Assembly: GCA_028868335.1 (NCBI GenBank) | Contig: JAGWUU010000168.1 | Span: forward strand, 1 to 7,228 | DNA from: Sphingomonadales bacterium | Lineage (GTDB): Bacteria > Pseudomonadota > Alphaproteobacteria > Sphingomonadales > Sphingomonadaceae | DNA: 7,228 nucleotides | Direction of reading: 5' to 3' | Shown here: positions 1 to 6,836 of the stretch, piece after piece | Position numbering within the stretch: the stretch's first letter is position 1 | Layout: every line of letters starts with the position of its first letter | Made by a program: the position numbers and the translations under genes | The notes under the pieces: model-generated | Told to the model about the DNA's origin: nothing | Seen by the model: only the letters and a program-made list of their open reading frames with translations | The model's database searches: none

Positions 1-422
1 TACAGCGTGTAGTCGCCATAGCCGAGCAGGATCAGCCCGTCGGCGCGGTGGCTGTCCTGGTAGCGGGTGTGCCAGTCATCCTCCATCTTCTGGAACGAGA
101 TGAGCAGGTCGAAACTTCGATTGGCGCAGGCCCGGGTGATCGATCCGAGCATGGCGAGGAAAAACGGGTTGATCTTCGAATCCTCGGGCGTTTGCTCCTC
201 GAAGAATAGCAAGGCGATGGTGTTAGAGCGTTGCGAGCGCAGCGATGAGGCGTTCTTGTCGACCGAATAGTTCAGTTCGCGCGCGATTTCCTCGATCCGC
301 TGGCGGGTGGCCAGGCTGACGGCCCGCGATCCGCGCAGCGCGCGACTGACAGTGGGCTGCGATACGCCAGCGATGTAGGCGATGTCGAAGCTGGTCGGTT
401 TGCTCGAGCGTTTGCGCCCCAT
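1..422 (-). CDS. LacI-family transcriptional regulator, N-terminal part (runs off left edge)
   Basis: This is a DNA-binding regulator, probably the local sugar-responsive repressor. The visible 140 codons begin MGRKRSSKPTSFDIAYIAG. A LacI helix-turn-helix covers about residues 12-32, with the core AGVSQPTVSRALRGS. The hinge follows at about 51-66 (NYSVDKNASSLRSQRS), and the first strand of the sugar-binding (periplasmic-binding-protein-like) domain starts at NTIALLFFEE. The effector-binding and dimerisation domain is mostly outside the window, so the ligand cannot be read. The ATG at 422 is chosen because GGGAG (428-432 on the complementary strand) lies 5 nt upstream. A GTG at 428 is in frame but overlaps that Shine-Dalgarno sequence. 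The gene is transcribed divergently from the TonB receptor operon across a 304-bp gap, the usual arrangement for a local regulator. Control of the neighbouring operon is inferred from context; family assignment is near certain. Confidence 0.95.
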   Translation of the reverse strand, partial: MGRKRSSKPTSFDIAYIAGVSQPTVSRALRGSRAVSLATRQRIEEIARELNYSVDKNASSLRSQRSNTIALLFFEEQTPEDSKINPFFLAMLGSITRACANRSFDLLISFQKMEDDWHTRYQDSHRADGLILLGYGDYTL

Positions 423-427
423 GCCCA

Positions 428-432
428 CTCCC
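428..432 (-). promoter_or_regulatory. Ribosome binding site of the LacI-family gene
   Basis: GGGAG on the minus strand, 5 nt before the ATG at 422. It decides the start: the alternative in-frame GTG at 426-428 overlaps this motif and so could not use it. Confidence 0.7.
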
Positions 433-571
433 TGCACGCTGCGCGACAGGCAACTGCAAGGGTTTTCCTAGGCTTCGCCGACGACTCTCGCAATCACCGA
501 AAATCGCGTGAATTGCCCGCCCATCCGCGCTGACACAAAGGCGTTGCATCGCTGCCACACTGCGGCCTGAT

Positions 572-594
572 GCATAGTATGCGTATACGTATGC
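572..594. promoter_or_regulatory. Candidate LacI-type operator (overlapping palindromes)
   Basis: Three overlapping palindromes lie here: GCATA-G-TATGC (572-582), CGTATACG (582-589) and ATACGTAT (585-592). The motif TATGC occurs twice, separated by 7 bp. The stretch is AT-richer than its surroundings. LacI-family operators are typically about 14-20-bp palindromes, often with a central CG, and ATA-CG-TAT fits that. The location, between a divergent LacI gene and its putative target, supports an operator. The exact half-site cannot be fixed from one sequence, and part of the cluster could be a -10 region instead. Confidence 0.45.
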
Positions 595-637
595 CTTCTA
601 TCGGACCGTCCCGGCGCGGACGTAAGGCCAGTTTCAA

Positions 638-662
638 CAGGGGCAATCTTTGCAATCCCCTG
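638..662 (+). promoter_or_regulatory. Possible stem-loop in the receptor mRNA leader
   Basis: CAGGGG (638-643) pairs with CCCCTG (657-662) around a 13-nt loop that holds a near repeat (CAAT twice). It lies about 50 nt upstream of the receptor ribosome binding site. It could affect mRNA stability or be incidental. A G-rich copy AGGGG follows at 671-675 and could compete for the CCCC arm. The evidence is the pairing alone. Confidence 0.25.
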
Positions 663-712
663 CCATTTGGAGGGGCATTTGTCGGGGCCCGCGTCAAACC
701 CGGCAAGGTTTT

Positions 713-721
713 GGGAGAGAG
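713..721 (+). promoter_or_regulatory. Ribosome binding site of the TonB-dependent receptor
   Basis: GGGAGAGAG sits 5 nt before the GTG at 727. This purine-rich leader is, from memory, typical of TonB-dependent receptor genes in sphingomonads and Caulobacter. It favours the GTG at 727 over an upstream in-frame TTG at 667, which would bury this site inside the coding region and put extra residues ahead of the signal peptide. Confidence 0.8.
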
Positions 722-726
722 ATCTC

Positions 727-3450
727 GTGGCACTTCGCACCCGTATTCGCGGTAGCCTTGGCGTATCCGCCATCGCGCTCACCGTTTCCGCCTTCGCCGT
801 TCCTGGCGCCGTAATGGCCCAGACCGCTCCGGCCGCAGCCGACAGCGCGGCTGACAACGGCGAAATCGTCGTCACCGGCTTCCGCGCCGCGCTGCAGAGC
901 GCGACCTCGATCAAGAAGCGCACCGAAACCGTGGTCGAATCGGTCAACGCCGAAGACATCGGCAAGCTGCCCGACAACTCGATCGGTGAATCGATCGCCC
1001 GCCTGCCCGGCCTTGCCGCCCAGCGCAGCAATGGCCGCGCCAACATCATCTCGATCCGCGGTTTCGGCCCGGACTTCTCGACCACCACGCTGAACGGTCG
1101 CGAACAGACCACCACCAACGACAGCCGCGCGGTTGAATTCGACCAGTTCCCGTCGGAAATCCTGTCGGGCGTCGACGTTTACAAGACCTCGCAGGCCGAT
1201 CACACCGCCGGTGGCCTGGTTGGCTCGATCAACCTGCGCACCATCCGTCCGCTCGACGCCAAGAAGCGCGTCATCGCCATCGGCGCCCGCGGCACCTACG
1301 TCGACCAGAAGGTGATCCCGACCAGCAAGGACAAGGGCTACCGCGTCTATGGCACCTTCGTCGACACCTTCGCCGACGACACCATGGGCGTCGCGCTGTC
1401 GGCCGCCTATTCGGACGAGCCGTACCAGACCCACGACTGGAACGCCTGGGGTTACGGTGGCTATGGCACCAACCAGTACGGCATCAGCGGCGTCAAGACC
1501 TGGGAAGAATCGTCGCGTCTCAAGCGCCTCGGCCTCAACGGCACCTTCCAGGCCAAGTTCAGCGATCAACTGACCTTCACGGTTGATGGCTTCTATTCGC
1601 AGTTCAAGGAAAAGCTCGACCAGAAGGGTTTCGAGATGCCGATCCTGTGCTGCGGGTCGACGGTGACGGGCTTCACGCCCGGAACGATCACCAACTACCC
1701 CATCGGCGGCAACACCGTTCCGATCGGCCTGATCACTTCCGCCTCGTGGACGGGTCGTCCGATCATCGAGAACTATGCGACCGACAACGACAACAAGACG
1801 TATTCGTTCGGTGGCAACCTCAAGTGGGACAACGACGCCGGAATGCGCGCCCAGCTTGACGTAAGCTGGTCGCGCACCGATCGCTGGCAGGATCGCCTTG
1901 AAACGATCGCCGGCCTCGGCAGCAACCTGTCGACGGCGGGCGCTGTTTCCACTTACGGCGGCACCTTCGGCTACACGCTCACCCCGAACAACGCGCTCAA
2001 CTTCACCAGCAACTTCAACGCCGCCAATCCCGCGCTGGTGCTGACCGACGTTGAGGGCTGGTCGGGCTCCACCAACCAGGCAGGCTATGACAAGATCCGC
2101 AAGAGCCGCGACGACCTGAAGGAAATCCGCGCTGAGGTCGAAAAGGACATCGGCGGCTTCCTCAAGTCGGTGAAGGTCGGTGTGGATCACACCTATCGCA
2201 AGAAGAGCCTGACGCAGGACGAGGCGTTCCTGGTTCCGCCGGGCGGCGCTGATGGTGTGGTGATCCCCGCCAACCTGCAACTGACCCCGGTGAACCTGTC
2301 ACGCGGCTTTGGCCCGCTCCTGTCGTGGGATCCGCGTTCGCTGGTGCCGAACAACGTGCTGCTTTACCAACCGAATCCCTATGGCGCTTCTCAGGCCTAC
2401 CAGATCAGCGAAGATGTCTGGACGCCCTATGCCATGACATCGCTCAATGCGGATCTTGGCAATGGCAACGAGTTGACCGGCAACGTCGGCGTCCAGGCGA
2501 TCCACACCAACGTTGGGTCATTTGGTGCGGTCAATGGCTTGGCGAAAGACAGCTACTGGATGGTGCTGCCCAGCGCCAACCTGAACATCCGCACCCCGAA
2601 TGACATGGTGGTCCGCTTCGCAGCGTCGGAGCAGATGATGCGCGCCCGCTTGCCTGACATGGCGAACACGGTCGGCTTCGGTGCCAACATCGCCTACAAT
2701 CCGGTGATCTACACCGGCGGCGGCGGCAACCCGCATCTGCGCCCCTTCAAGGCCTACGCTCTCGATCTCTCGGTTGAGAAGTACTTTGGAAACAAGGGTT
2801 ACCTGGCCGTTCAGCTCTACTACAAGCACCTGATCGACTACATCGATCCGAGCGGCATCGACCTGAACTACAACTATTCCGGTTATCCGGTGCCTGCAGG
2901 GATCGTGCCGTCCAGCCCGATCGGTGTGTTCAGCGGTCCGGTAAACACCCACGGCGGCTGGATCATGGGCGGCGAAATCGCCGGCACCCTGCCGTTCGAC
3001 GTGTTCACCTCGGCGCTCAGCGGGTTCGGTATCACCGGCGGTCTGGGTTACACCGAGACGAAGGCGTTCGACTCGCACGGCGTTGCCACGTCGATCCCCG
3101 GCTATTCGAAGTACGTCGGCAACCTGACGGCGTTCTACGAGAACCATGGGTTCAACCTGCGCGGCTCCATGCGTTATCGTTCGGGCTTCCTGGGTGACTT
3201 CGCGCTGTTCAGCGGCGGACTCGATCGCCAGGCCGTTCTGGCTGAAACGGTCTATGATGCGCAGATCGGCTATGATTTCCCCAAGGGATCGGCGCTTCAG
3301 GGCCTGTCGCTCTACATCCAGGGCCAGAACCTGACCGATCAGCGTCAGGCTACCCTGGCGCAGATCAACGGCGCGGCCGTTCCTGACGCCTGGCTTAAGT
3401 ACCAGACCTATGGCCGCCGGTTCCTGGCGGGTTTCACCTACAAGTTCTGA
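727..3450 (+). CDS. TonB-dependent outer-membrane receptor, probably for maltodextrins
   Basis: This 907-aa outer-membrane active transporter uses TonB/ExbBD energy to bring a bulky ligand into the periplasm. Starting at GTG 727 gives MALRTRIRG, then a hydrophobic signal peptide cleaved after V-M-A (residue 31). A TonB box EIVVTG lies at 46-51. The plug domain spans about 65-175, including AEDIGKLPDNSIGESIARLPG and the SIRGFG motif. The 22-strand barrel follows and ends in Phe (FLAGFTYKF), the usual outer-membrane assembly signal. It belongs to the Xanthomonas/Caulobacter-type receptor group, of which Caulobacter MalA is a maltodextrin-transporting example. Maltodextrin specificity rests on the two GH13 genes downstream. 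The only two cysteines are adjacent (308-309), in a probable extracellular region. Arginine is encoded almost entirely by CGC/CGT, suggesting high expression, and a hairpin follows the stop. Family is near certain; substrate is inferred. Confidence 0.95.
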   Translation: MALRTRIRGSLGVSAIALTVSAFAVPGAVMAQTAPAAADSAADNGEIVVTGFRAALQSATSIKKRTETVVESVNAEDIGKLPDNSIGESIARLPGLAAQRSNGRANIISIRGFGPDFSTTTLNGREQTTTNDSRAVEFDQFPSEILSGVDVYKTSQADHTAGGLVGSINLRTIRPLDAKKRVIAIGARGTYVDQKVIPTSKDKGYRVYGTFVDTFADDTMGVALSAAYSDEPYQTHDWNAWGYGGYGTNQYGISGVKTWEESSRLKRLGLNGTFQAKFSDQLTFTVDGFYSQFKEKLDQKGFEMPILCCGSTVTGFTPGTITNYPIGGNTVPIGLITSASWTGRPIIENYATDNDNKTYSFGGNLKWDNDAGMRAQLDVSWSRTDRWQDRLETIAGLGSNLSTAGAVSTYGGTFGYTLTPNNALNFTSNFNAANPALVLTDVEGWSGSTNQAGYDKIRKSRDDLKEIRAEVEKDIGGFLKSVKVGVDHTYRKKSLTQDEAFLVPPGGADGVVIPANLQLTPVNLSRGFGPLLSWDPRSLVPNNVLLYQPNPYGASQAYQISEDVWTPYAMTSLNADLGNGNELTGNVGVQAIHTNVGSFGAVNGLAKDSYWMVLPSANLNIRTPNDMVVRFAASEQMMRARLPDMANTVGFGANIAYNPVIYTGGGGNPHLRPFKAYALDLSVEKYFGNKGYLAVQLYYKHLIDYIDPSGIDLNYNYSGYPVPAGIVPSSPIGVFSGPVNTHGGWIMGGEIAGTLPFDVFTSALSGFGITGGLGYTETKAFDSHGVATSIPGYSKYVGNLTAFYENHGFNLRGSMRYRSGFLGDFALFSGGLDRQAVLAETVYDAQIGYDFPKGSALQGLSLYIQGQNLTDQRQATLAQINGAAVPDAWLKYQTYGRRFLAGFTYKF

Positions 3451-3459
3451 TGGTATCAG

Positions 3460-3486
3460 GGTTCCGCCGGGTCATCCGGCGGAACC
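3460..3486 (+). terminator. Stem-loop between receptor and halogenase genes (attenuating terminator or 3'-end stabiliser)
   Basis: GGTTCCGCCGG (3460-3470) and CCGGCGGAACC (3476-3486) form a perfect 11-bp, GC-rich stem with the 5-nt loop GTCAT, beginning 9 nt after the receptor stop. It is followed by ACCCTTTC, so the U-tract is weak. Full termination is unlikely because the downstream genes have no other obvious promoter. Partial termination, or protection of the receptor message from 3' exonucleases, would yield more receptor than downstream product. The structure is directly visible; its role is inferred. Confidence 0.7.
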
Positions 3487-3507
3487 ACCCTTTCAGGCAG
3501 GTGTATT

Positions 3508-5025
3508 ATGAGCGAACCGTCGCGCCTTGAGGTTGTTGTAGCCGGGGGCGGGTCGGCCGGATGGATCGCGGCGGCTACGCTGGCGCGGTTTCTGGGCGAT
3601 TGCGCCACGATCACGCTGGTTGAATCCGATGAAATCGGCACGGTTGGCGTGGGCGAGGCGACGATCCCGCAGATCCACAACCTGCTGATCGGCCTTGGGA
3701 TCGACCAGACCGAGTTTCTCCAGCGCACCAACGCCAGCTTCAAGCTCGGCATCGAGTTCGCCGACTGGCTGCGCCAGGGTGAAAGCTATATCCACAGCTT
3801 CGGCAAGGTCGGGCGCGGGGTCGGGCTGATGCCGTTTCGCCAGTTGTGGCTGCGCGGGCGCGGACTTGGCGTTGCCGGTGATTACGGCGATTACAGCTTC
3901 AATATCGCGGCCGCGCTGCGGAACCGTTTCGCGATCGTCGACGATCAGGGTGCGGCGGGGATGGACCTTGCCTATGCCTATCACCTCGATGCGACGTTGT
4001 TCGCGCAAATGCTGCGTGAGTACTCGACGGATCGCGGGGTAAGGCGCGTCGAGGGGCGGATCGTCTCGGTTGAGCGCGATGCGACAAGCGGCGACATCAC
4101 TGCCTTGCAGCTATCCGGCGAACGGCGCATCGCGGGCAATCTGTTCATCGACTGCACCGGCTTTCGCAGCCTGTTGCTGGGCGATGCGCTGGGCGTGCCC
4201 TATATCGACTGGACCAACTGGCTACCCTGCGACACCGCACTGGCCATGCCCACCGAAACGGGCGCGGCGTTCCGCCCTTATACCCAGTCCATCGCCCGCA
4301 AGGCGGGGTGGCAATGGCGCATTCCCTTGCAGCACCGCACCGGCAACGGCCACGTATTCTGCTCGGCCTTCATGGGCGAGGATGAGGCGAGCGCGATGCT
4401 GCTGGCCAATGTCGAGGGCAAGCCGCTGGCCGATCCGCGCCCGATCCGCTTCGCCGCGGGGCATCGCCGCGAATACTGGTCGCACAATTGCGTGGCGCTT
4501 GGTCTTGCCGCCGGTTTCATGGAGCCGCTGGAATCGACCAGCATCCATCTGGTCCAGTCGGGCATCGGGCGCCTGCTCAACCTCTTGCCGCGCGATCTCG
4601 GTAATCTTGACGCGGCGCGGGTGGCGTTCAACCGGTTTTCCACAGTCGAATGGGAACGGGTGCGCGATTTCCTCGTGCTGCACTATGTCGCCAACGAGCG
4701 GGTCGGCGATCCGTTCTGGGACCACTGCCGCACCATCGCGATTCCCGCGACGCTGGCCGAGAAGATCGCGCTTTTCCGCGAAGCCGGACTGTTCATGCGC
4801 GAGGAGGACGAACTGTTCCTCGACGATAGTTGGGGGCAGGTGATGATCGGCCAGGGGATCGTCCCATCGGGCTGGTCGCCGCTGGCGGACAACGTGCCGG
4901 GCGCGGATATCGGCCCGTTCCTGAACAGCATTGCCGGGGCCTGTCGCACCAAGGCCGAAGCCTTGCCCAGCCACGCCGATTTCGTCGCCCGGATGGCGGG
5001 CCGCGCTGTCATGGGAGAAGCCTGA
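3508..5025 (+). CDS. Flavin-dependent (tryptophan) halogenase family protein
   Basis: This 505-aa protein is predicted to be cytoplasmic, with no signal peptide, and close to the usual 500-540 aa of the family. Family members use FADH2 and oxygen to make HOCl/HOBr, which passes to a catalytic lysine and halogenates an aromatic substrate. Visible motifs are the FAD-binding GGGSAGW (13-19), GVGEAT (47-52), the catalytic-lysine context NASFKLGIEF with K79 (the same number as in PrnA/RebH), DCTGFRS (215-221), the halogenase signature WQWRIP (268-273), and MEPLESTS with E342 matching the catalytic glutamate (E346 of PrnA). The residue after T344 is Ser, where tryptophan halogenases have Gly. The ATG at 3508 has a modest AGGCAGG site (3495-3501) 6 nt upstream. 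The gene follows the receptor hairpin and overlaps the amylase start. Such genes often neighbour TonB receptors in sphingomonads, Caulobacter and Xanthomonas. Substrate unknown; tryptophan should not be assumed. Confidence 0.9.
   Translation: MSEPSRLEVVVAGGGSAGWIAAATLARFLGDCATITLVESDEIGTVGVGEATIPQIHNLLIGLGIDQTEFLQRTNASFKLGIEFADWLRQGESYIHSFGKVGRGVGLMPFRQLWLRGRGLGVAGDYGDYSFNIAAALRNRFAIVDDQGAAGMDLAYAYHLDATLFAQMLREYSTDRGVRRVEGRIVSVERDATSGDITALQLSGERRIAGNLFIDCTGFRSLLLGDALGVPYIDWTNWLPCDTALAMPTETGAAFRPYTQSIARKAGWQWRIPLQHRTGNGHVFCSAFMGEDEASAMLLANVEGKPLADPRPIRFAAGHRREYWSHNCVALGLAAGFMEPLESTSIHLVQSGIGRLLNLLPRDLGNLDAARVAFNRFSTVEWERVRDFLVLHYVANERVGDPFWDHCRTIAIPATLAEKIALFREAGLFMREEDELFLDDSWGQVMIGQGIVPSGWSPLADNVPGADIGPFLNSIAGACRTKAEALPSHADFVARMAGRAVMGEA
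5013..5017 (+). promoter_or_regulatory. Ribosome binding site of the alpha-amylase, inside the halogenase gene
   Basis: GGGAG lies 7 nt before the ATG at 5025, within the last codons of the halogenase. It supports the start at 5025 and fits translational coupling through the TGATG junction. An upstream in-frame ATG at 4830 would place 65 residues of non-family sequence ahead of the signal peptide. Confidence 0.7.
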
Positions 5026-6836
5026 TGCGTTGCCTTGCCCTTGTTCTGGCGGCCGTTGCCGCGGCCCCCGTTCTGGCGCAGCCCGCCGCTCCCATCCCGG
5101 ACTACCGCGCCCGCACCCCCGAGCAGGAGGTGGTCTATTTCGTCCTGCCCGACCGGTTCGAGAATGGCGATCCCGCAAACGACAAGGGCGGACTCAAGGG
5201 CGATCGGCTCAAGACCGGGTTCGACCCTGCCACCAAGGGTTTCTACCATGGCGGCGATCTCAAGGGGCTGACCGCGCGGCTCGACTATATCCAGGGGCTG
5301 GGCGCCAGCGCGATCTGGGTGGGGCCGGTGTTGAAGAACAAGGCGGTGCAGGGGCCGCCGGGCATGGAAAGCGCCGGTTATCACGGCTACTGGATCACCG
5401 ATTTCACCCAGGTCGATCCGCACCTGGGGACCAATGCCGATTTCAGGGCCCTGGTCGATGCCGCCCATGCGCGCGGCATGAAGGTCTATATGGACATCAT
5501 CGTCAACCACACCGCTGACGTGATCCAGTACCGCGAGGTGTCGAAGGACGGCTATCCCTATCGCTCCAAGGCGGACTATCCGTTCTCGCGTCGGGGCGGG
5601 GTGGCCGGGGTGCCGATCAATCCGGGCTTTGCCGGCGATGCCGATCCGTCACCGGGCAACTGGGCGAAGATGACCGATCCGACATTCGCCTATACTCCCT
5701 ACGTCCCCAAGGGCGAGGAAAAGACCAAGGTTCCGGCCTGGCTCAACGATCCGATCTGGTATCACAACCGCGGCAATTCCACATGGAAGGGCGAAAGCGC
5801 GACCTATGGCGATTTCGTCGGGCTGGACGATCTCGCCACCGAGAACCCCCGCGTGGTTGCCGGGATGATCGAGATCTATGGAAACTGGATCGACAGCTAC
5901 GGCGTCGACGGGTTCCGCATCGATACGGCCAAGCACGTCAACCCGGAGTTCTGGCGCGCGTTCGTTCCGGCCATGCTGGAACGGGCCAGGGCGAAAGGCA
6001 TCCCCAACTTCCACATCTTCGGCGAGGTGGCGACCGGCGATTTCGATCCCGCCTTGCAGGCAAGCTGGACCCGCAACGCGGGGCTTCCCGCCAATCTCGA
6101 TTTTGCCTTCATGCGGGCCGCCATCGACGCGACCTCCGGCAAGGCCGGGACCGAGGAACTGGCCCGCCTGCTGGAATACGACGTGCTTTATGAAGGCGGC
6201 AAAGCGGCGGCGCTGCGTCTGCCGACTTTCCTTGGCAACCACGATGCCGGGCGTTTCGCCTATTTCCTCAAGGAGGCCAATCCGGCGATCGGCGCCGACG
6301 AACTGCTTGCCCGCGACAAGCTGGGCCATGCCCTGATGCTGACCATGCGTGGGGTGCCGGTGATCTATTCTGGCGACGAACAGGGATTTGCCGGGCACGG
6401 CGGCGACCAATTCGCCCGCCAGGACATGTTCGCCAGCAAGGTTGCCGAGTACAACGACGAGGCGCTGGTCGGCTCGACCGCGACGACGGCGCAGGCCAAT
6501 TTCAATCCGGCCCACCCGCTCTACCGCTTGATTGCCGACCTCGCCCACCTGCGCCGCGCCACTCCGGCGCTGACCGATGGCGCCAGCATTGTCCGGGCGG
6601 TGTCCGACAAGCCGGGGCTGTTCGCGGTGTCACGCTTCGATCCCACCACCGGGCGCGAAGTTCTGCTGGCCTTCAATACCTCTACCGCGCCGCTGACGAA
6701 TAGGATTGCGGTCAACCCCGCCAGTGTTGCCTTCACTGCGCTTGCCGGGCAGTGTCCGCCGGTCGCGGATGCTCCGGGCAGCGTGACGCTCACCCTTCCT
6801 CCCCTGGGCTTTGCCGTTTGCGCGGCCAAGAATTGA
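5025..6836 (+). CDS. Exported GH13 alpha-amylase family glycoside hydrolase
   Basis: This 603-aa enzyme is predicted to hydrolyse internal alpha-1,4 bonds of maltodextrins, probably in the periplasm. MRCLALVLAAVAAAPVLA is a Sec signal peptide cleaved before Gln19; no cysteine lies at the cleavage site, so it is not a lipoprotein. The (beta/alpha)8 domain starts at VVYFVLPDRFENGDP. The GH13 regions are all intact: I, DIIVNH (157-162); II, GFRIDTAKH, with nucleophile D300; III, FGEV, with acid/base E334; IV, GNHD (404-407), with D407. A region V-like LDDLATENP precedes region II. The beta-sandwich C-terminal domain starts near LRRATPAL. The mature protein has just two cysteines, C577 and C599, which could form a disulfide. 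The ATG shares its A with the TGA of the halogenase. GH13 subfamily and product pattern (maltose, or a neopullulanase/cyclodextrinase-like spectrum) cannot be fixed from motifs alone. Confidence 0.93.
   Translation: MRCLALVLAAVAAAPVLAQPAAPIPDYRARTPEQEVVYFVLPDRFENGDPANDKGGLKGDRLKTGFDPATKGFYHGGDLKGLTARLDYIQGLGASAIWVGPVLKNKAVQGPPGMESAGYHGYWITDFTQVDPHLGTNADFRALVDAAHARGMKVYMDIIVNHTADVIQYREVSKDGYPYRSKADYPFSRRGGVAGVPINPGFAGDADPSPGNWAKMTDPTFAYTPYVPKGEEKTKVPAWLNDPIWYHNRGNSTWKGESATYGDFVGLDDLATENPRVVAGMIEIYGNWIDSYGVDGFRIDTAKHVNPEFWRAFVPAMLERARAKGIPNFHIFGEVATGDFDPALQASWTRNAGLPANLDFAFMRAAIDATSGKAGTEELARLLEYDVLYEGGKAAALRLPTFLGNHDAGRFAYFLKEANPAIGADELLARDKLGHALMLTMRGVPVIYSGDEQGFAGHGGDQFARQDMFASKVAEYNDEALVGSTATTAQANFNPAHPLYRLIADLAHLRRATPALTDGASIVRAVSDKPGLFAVSRFDPTTGREVLLAFNTSTAPLTNRIAVNPASVAFTALAGQCPPVADAPGSVTLTLPPLGFAVCAAKN

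Larger units (their letters stand above)
423..726. promoter_or_regulatory. Divergent intergenic control region between regulator and receptor operon
   Basis: This 304-bp stretch separates two divergent genes and must hold the promoters of both. I see no credible gene in it. No sigma-70 -35/-10 pair stands out on either strand: TTGCAT at 544-549 resembles a -35, but no good -10 lies at 16-18 bp. Visible structure is the palindromic cluster at 572-594, a short inverted repeat at 607-622 (CGTCC/GGACG, 6-nt loop), a possible leader hairpin at 638-662, and three copies of GCAATC (490-495, 643-648, 652-657). If the receptor transcript starts just after the palindromic cluster, its leader would be roughly 110-130 nt long. 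Confidence 0.75.

Noticed and set aside
67..270. 67-aa plus-strand frame in the left part
   Set aside because: It is antisense to the LacI coding region, whose helix-turn-helix and hinge are unmistakable.
544..580. Sigma-70 promoter using TTGCAT (544-549) with TAGTAT (575-580)
   Set aside because: The spacing is 25 bp, far beyond the workable 16-18 bp, so it is not called as a promoter.
667..726. TTG start at 667 giving a 927-aa receptor
   Set aside because: It adds 20 residues ahead of a clear signal peptide and buries the strong GGGAGAGAG site that serves the GTG at 727.
570..755. 61-aa plus-strand reading frame overlapping the receptor start
   Set aside because: No ribosome binding site before its ATG, it starts inside the candidate operator, its composition is Arg/Pro/Gly-rich like noncoding frames, and no known domain is visible.
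694..2280. 528-aa minus-strand open frame opposite the receptor gene
   Set aside because: It lies wholly antisense to a well-supported gene and reads as a low-complexity Val/Gly/Arg-rich protein without domains. Such long antisense frames are expected in GC-rich, strongly codon-biased genes.
4830..5024. ATG at 4830 as the amylase start, with a 65-residue N-terminal extension
   Set aside because: The extension overlaps conserved halogenase coding sequence and has no family resemblance. The signal peptide and ribosome binding site point to 5025.
4222..5510. Two long minus-strand frames (4222-5178 and 4683-5510) opposite the halogenase/amylase junction
   Set aside because: They show antisense shadow composition, no motifs and no ribosome binding sites, and overlap two genes with intact catalytic motifs.
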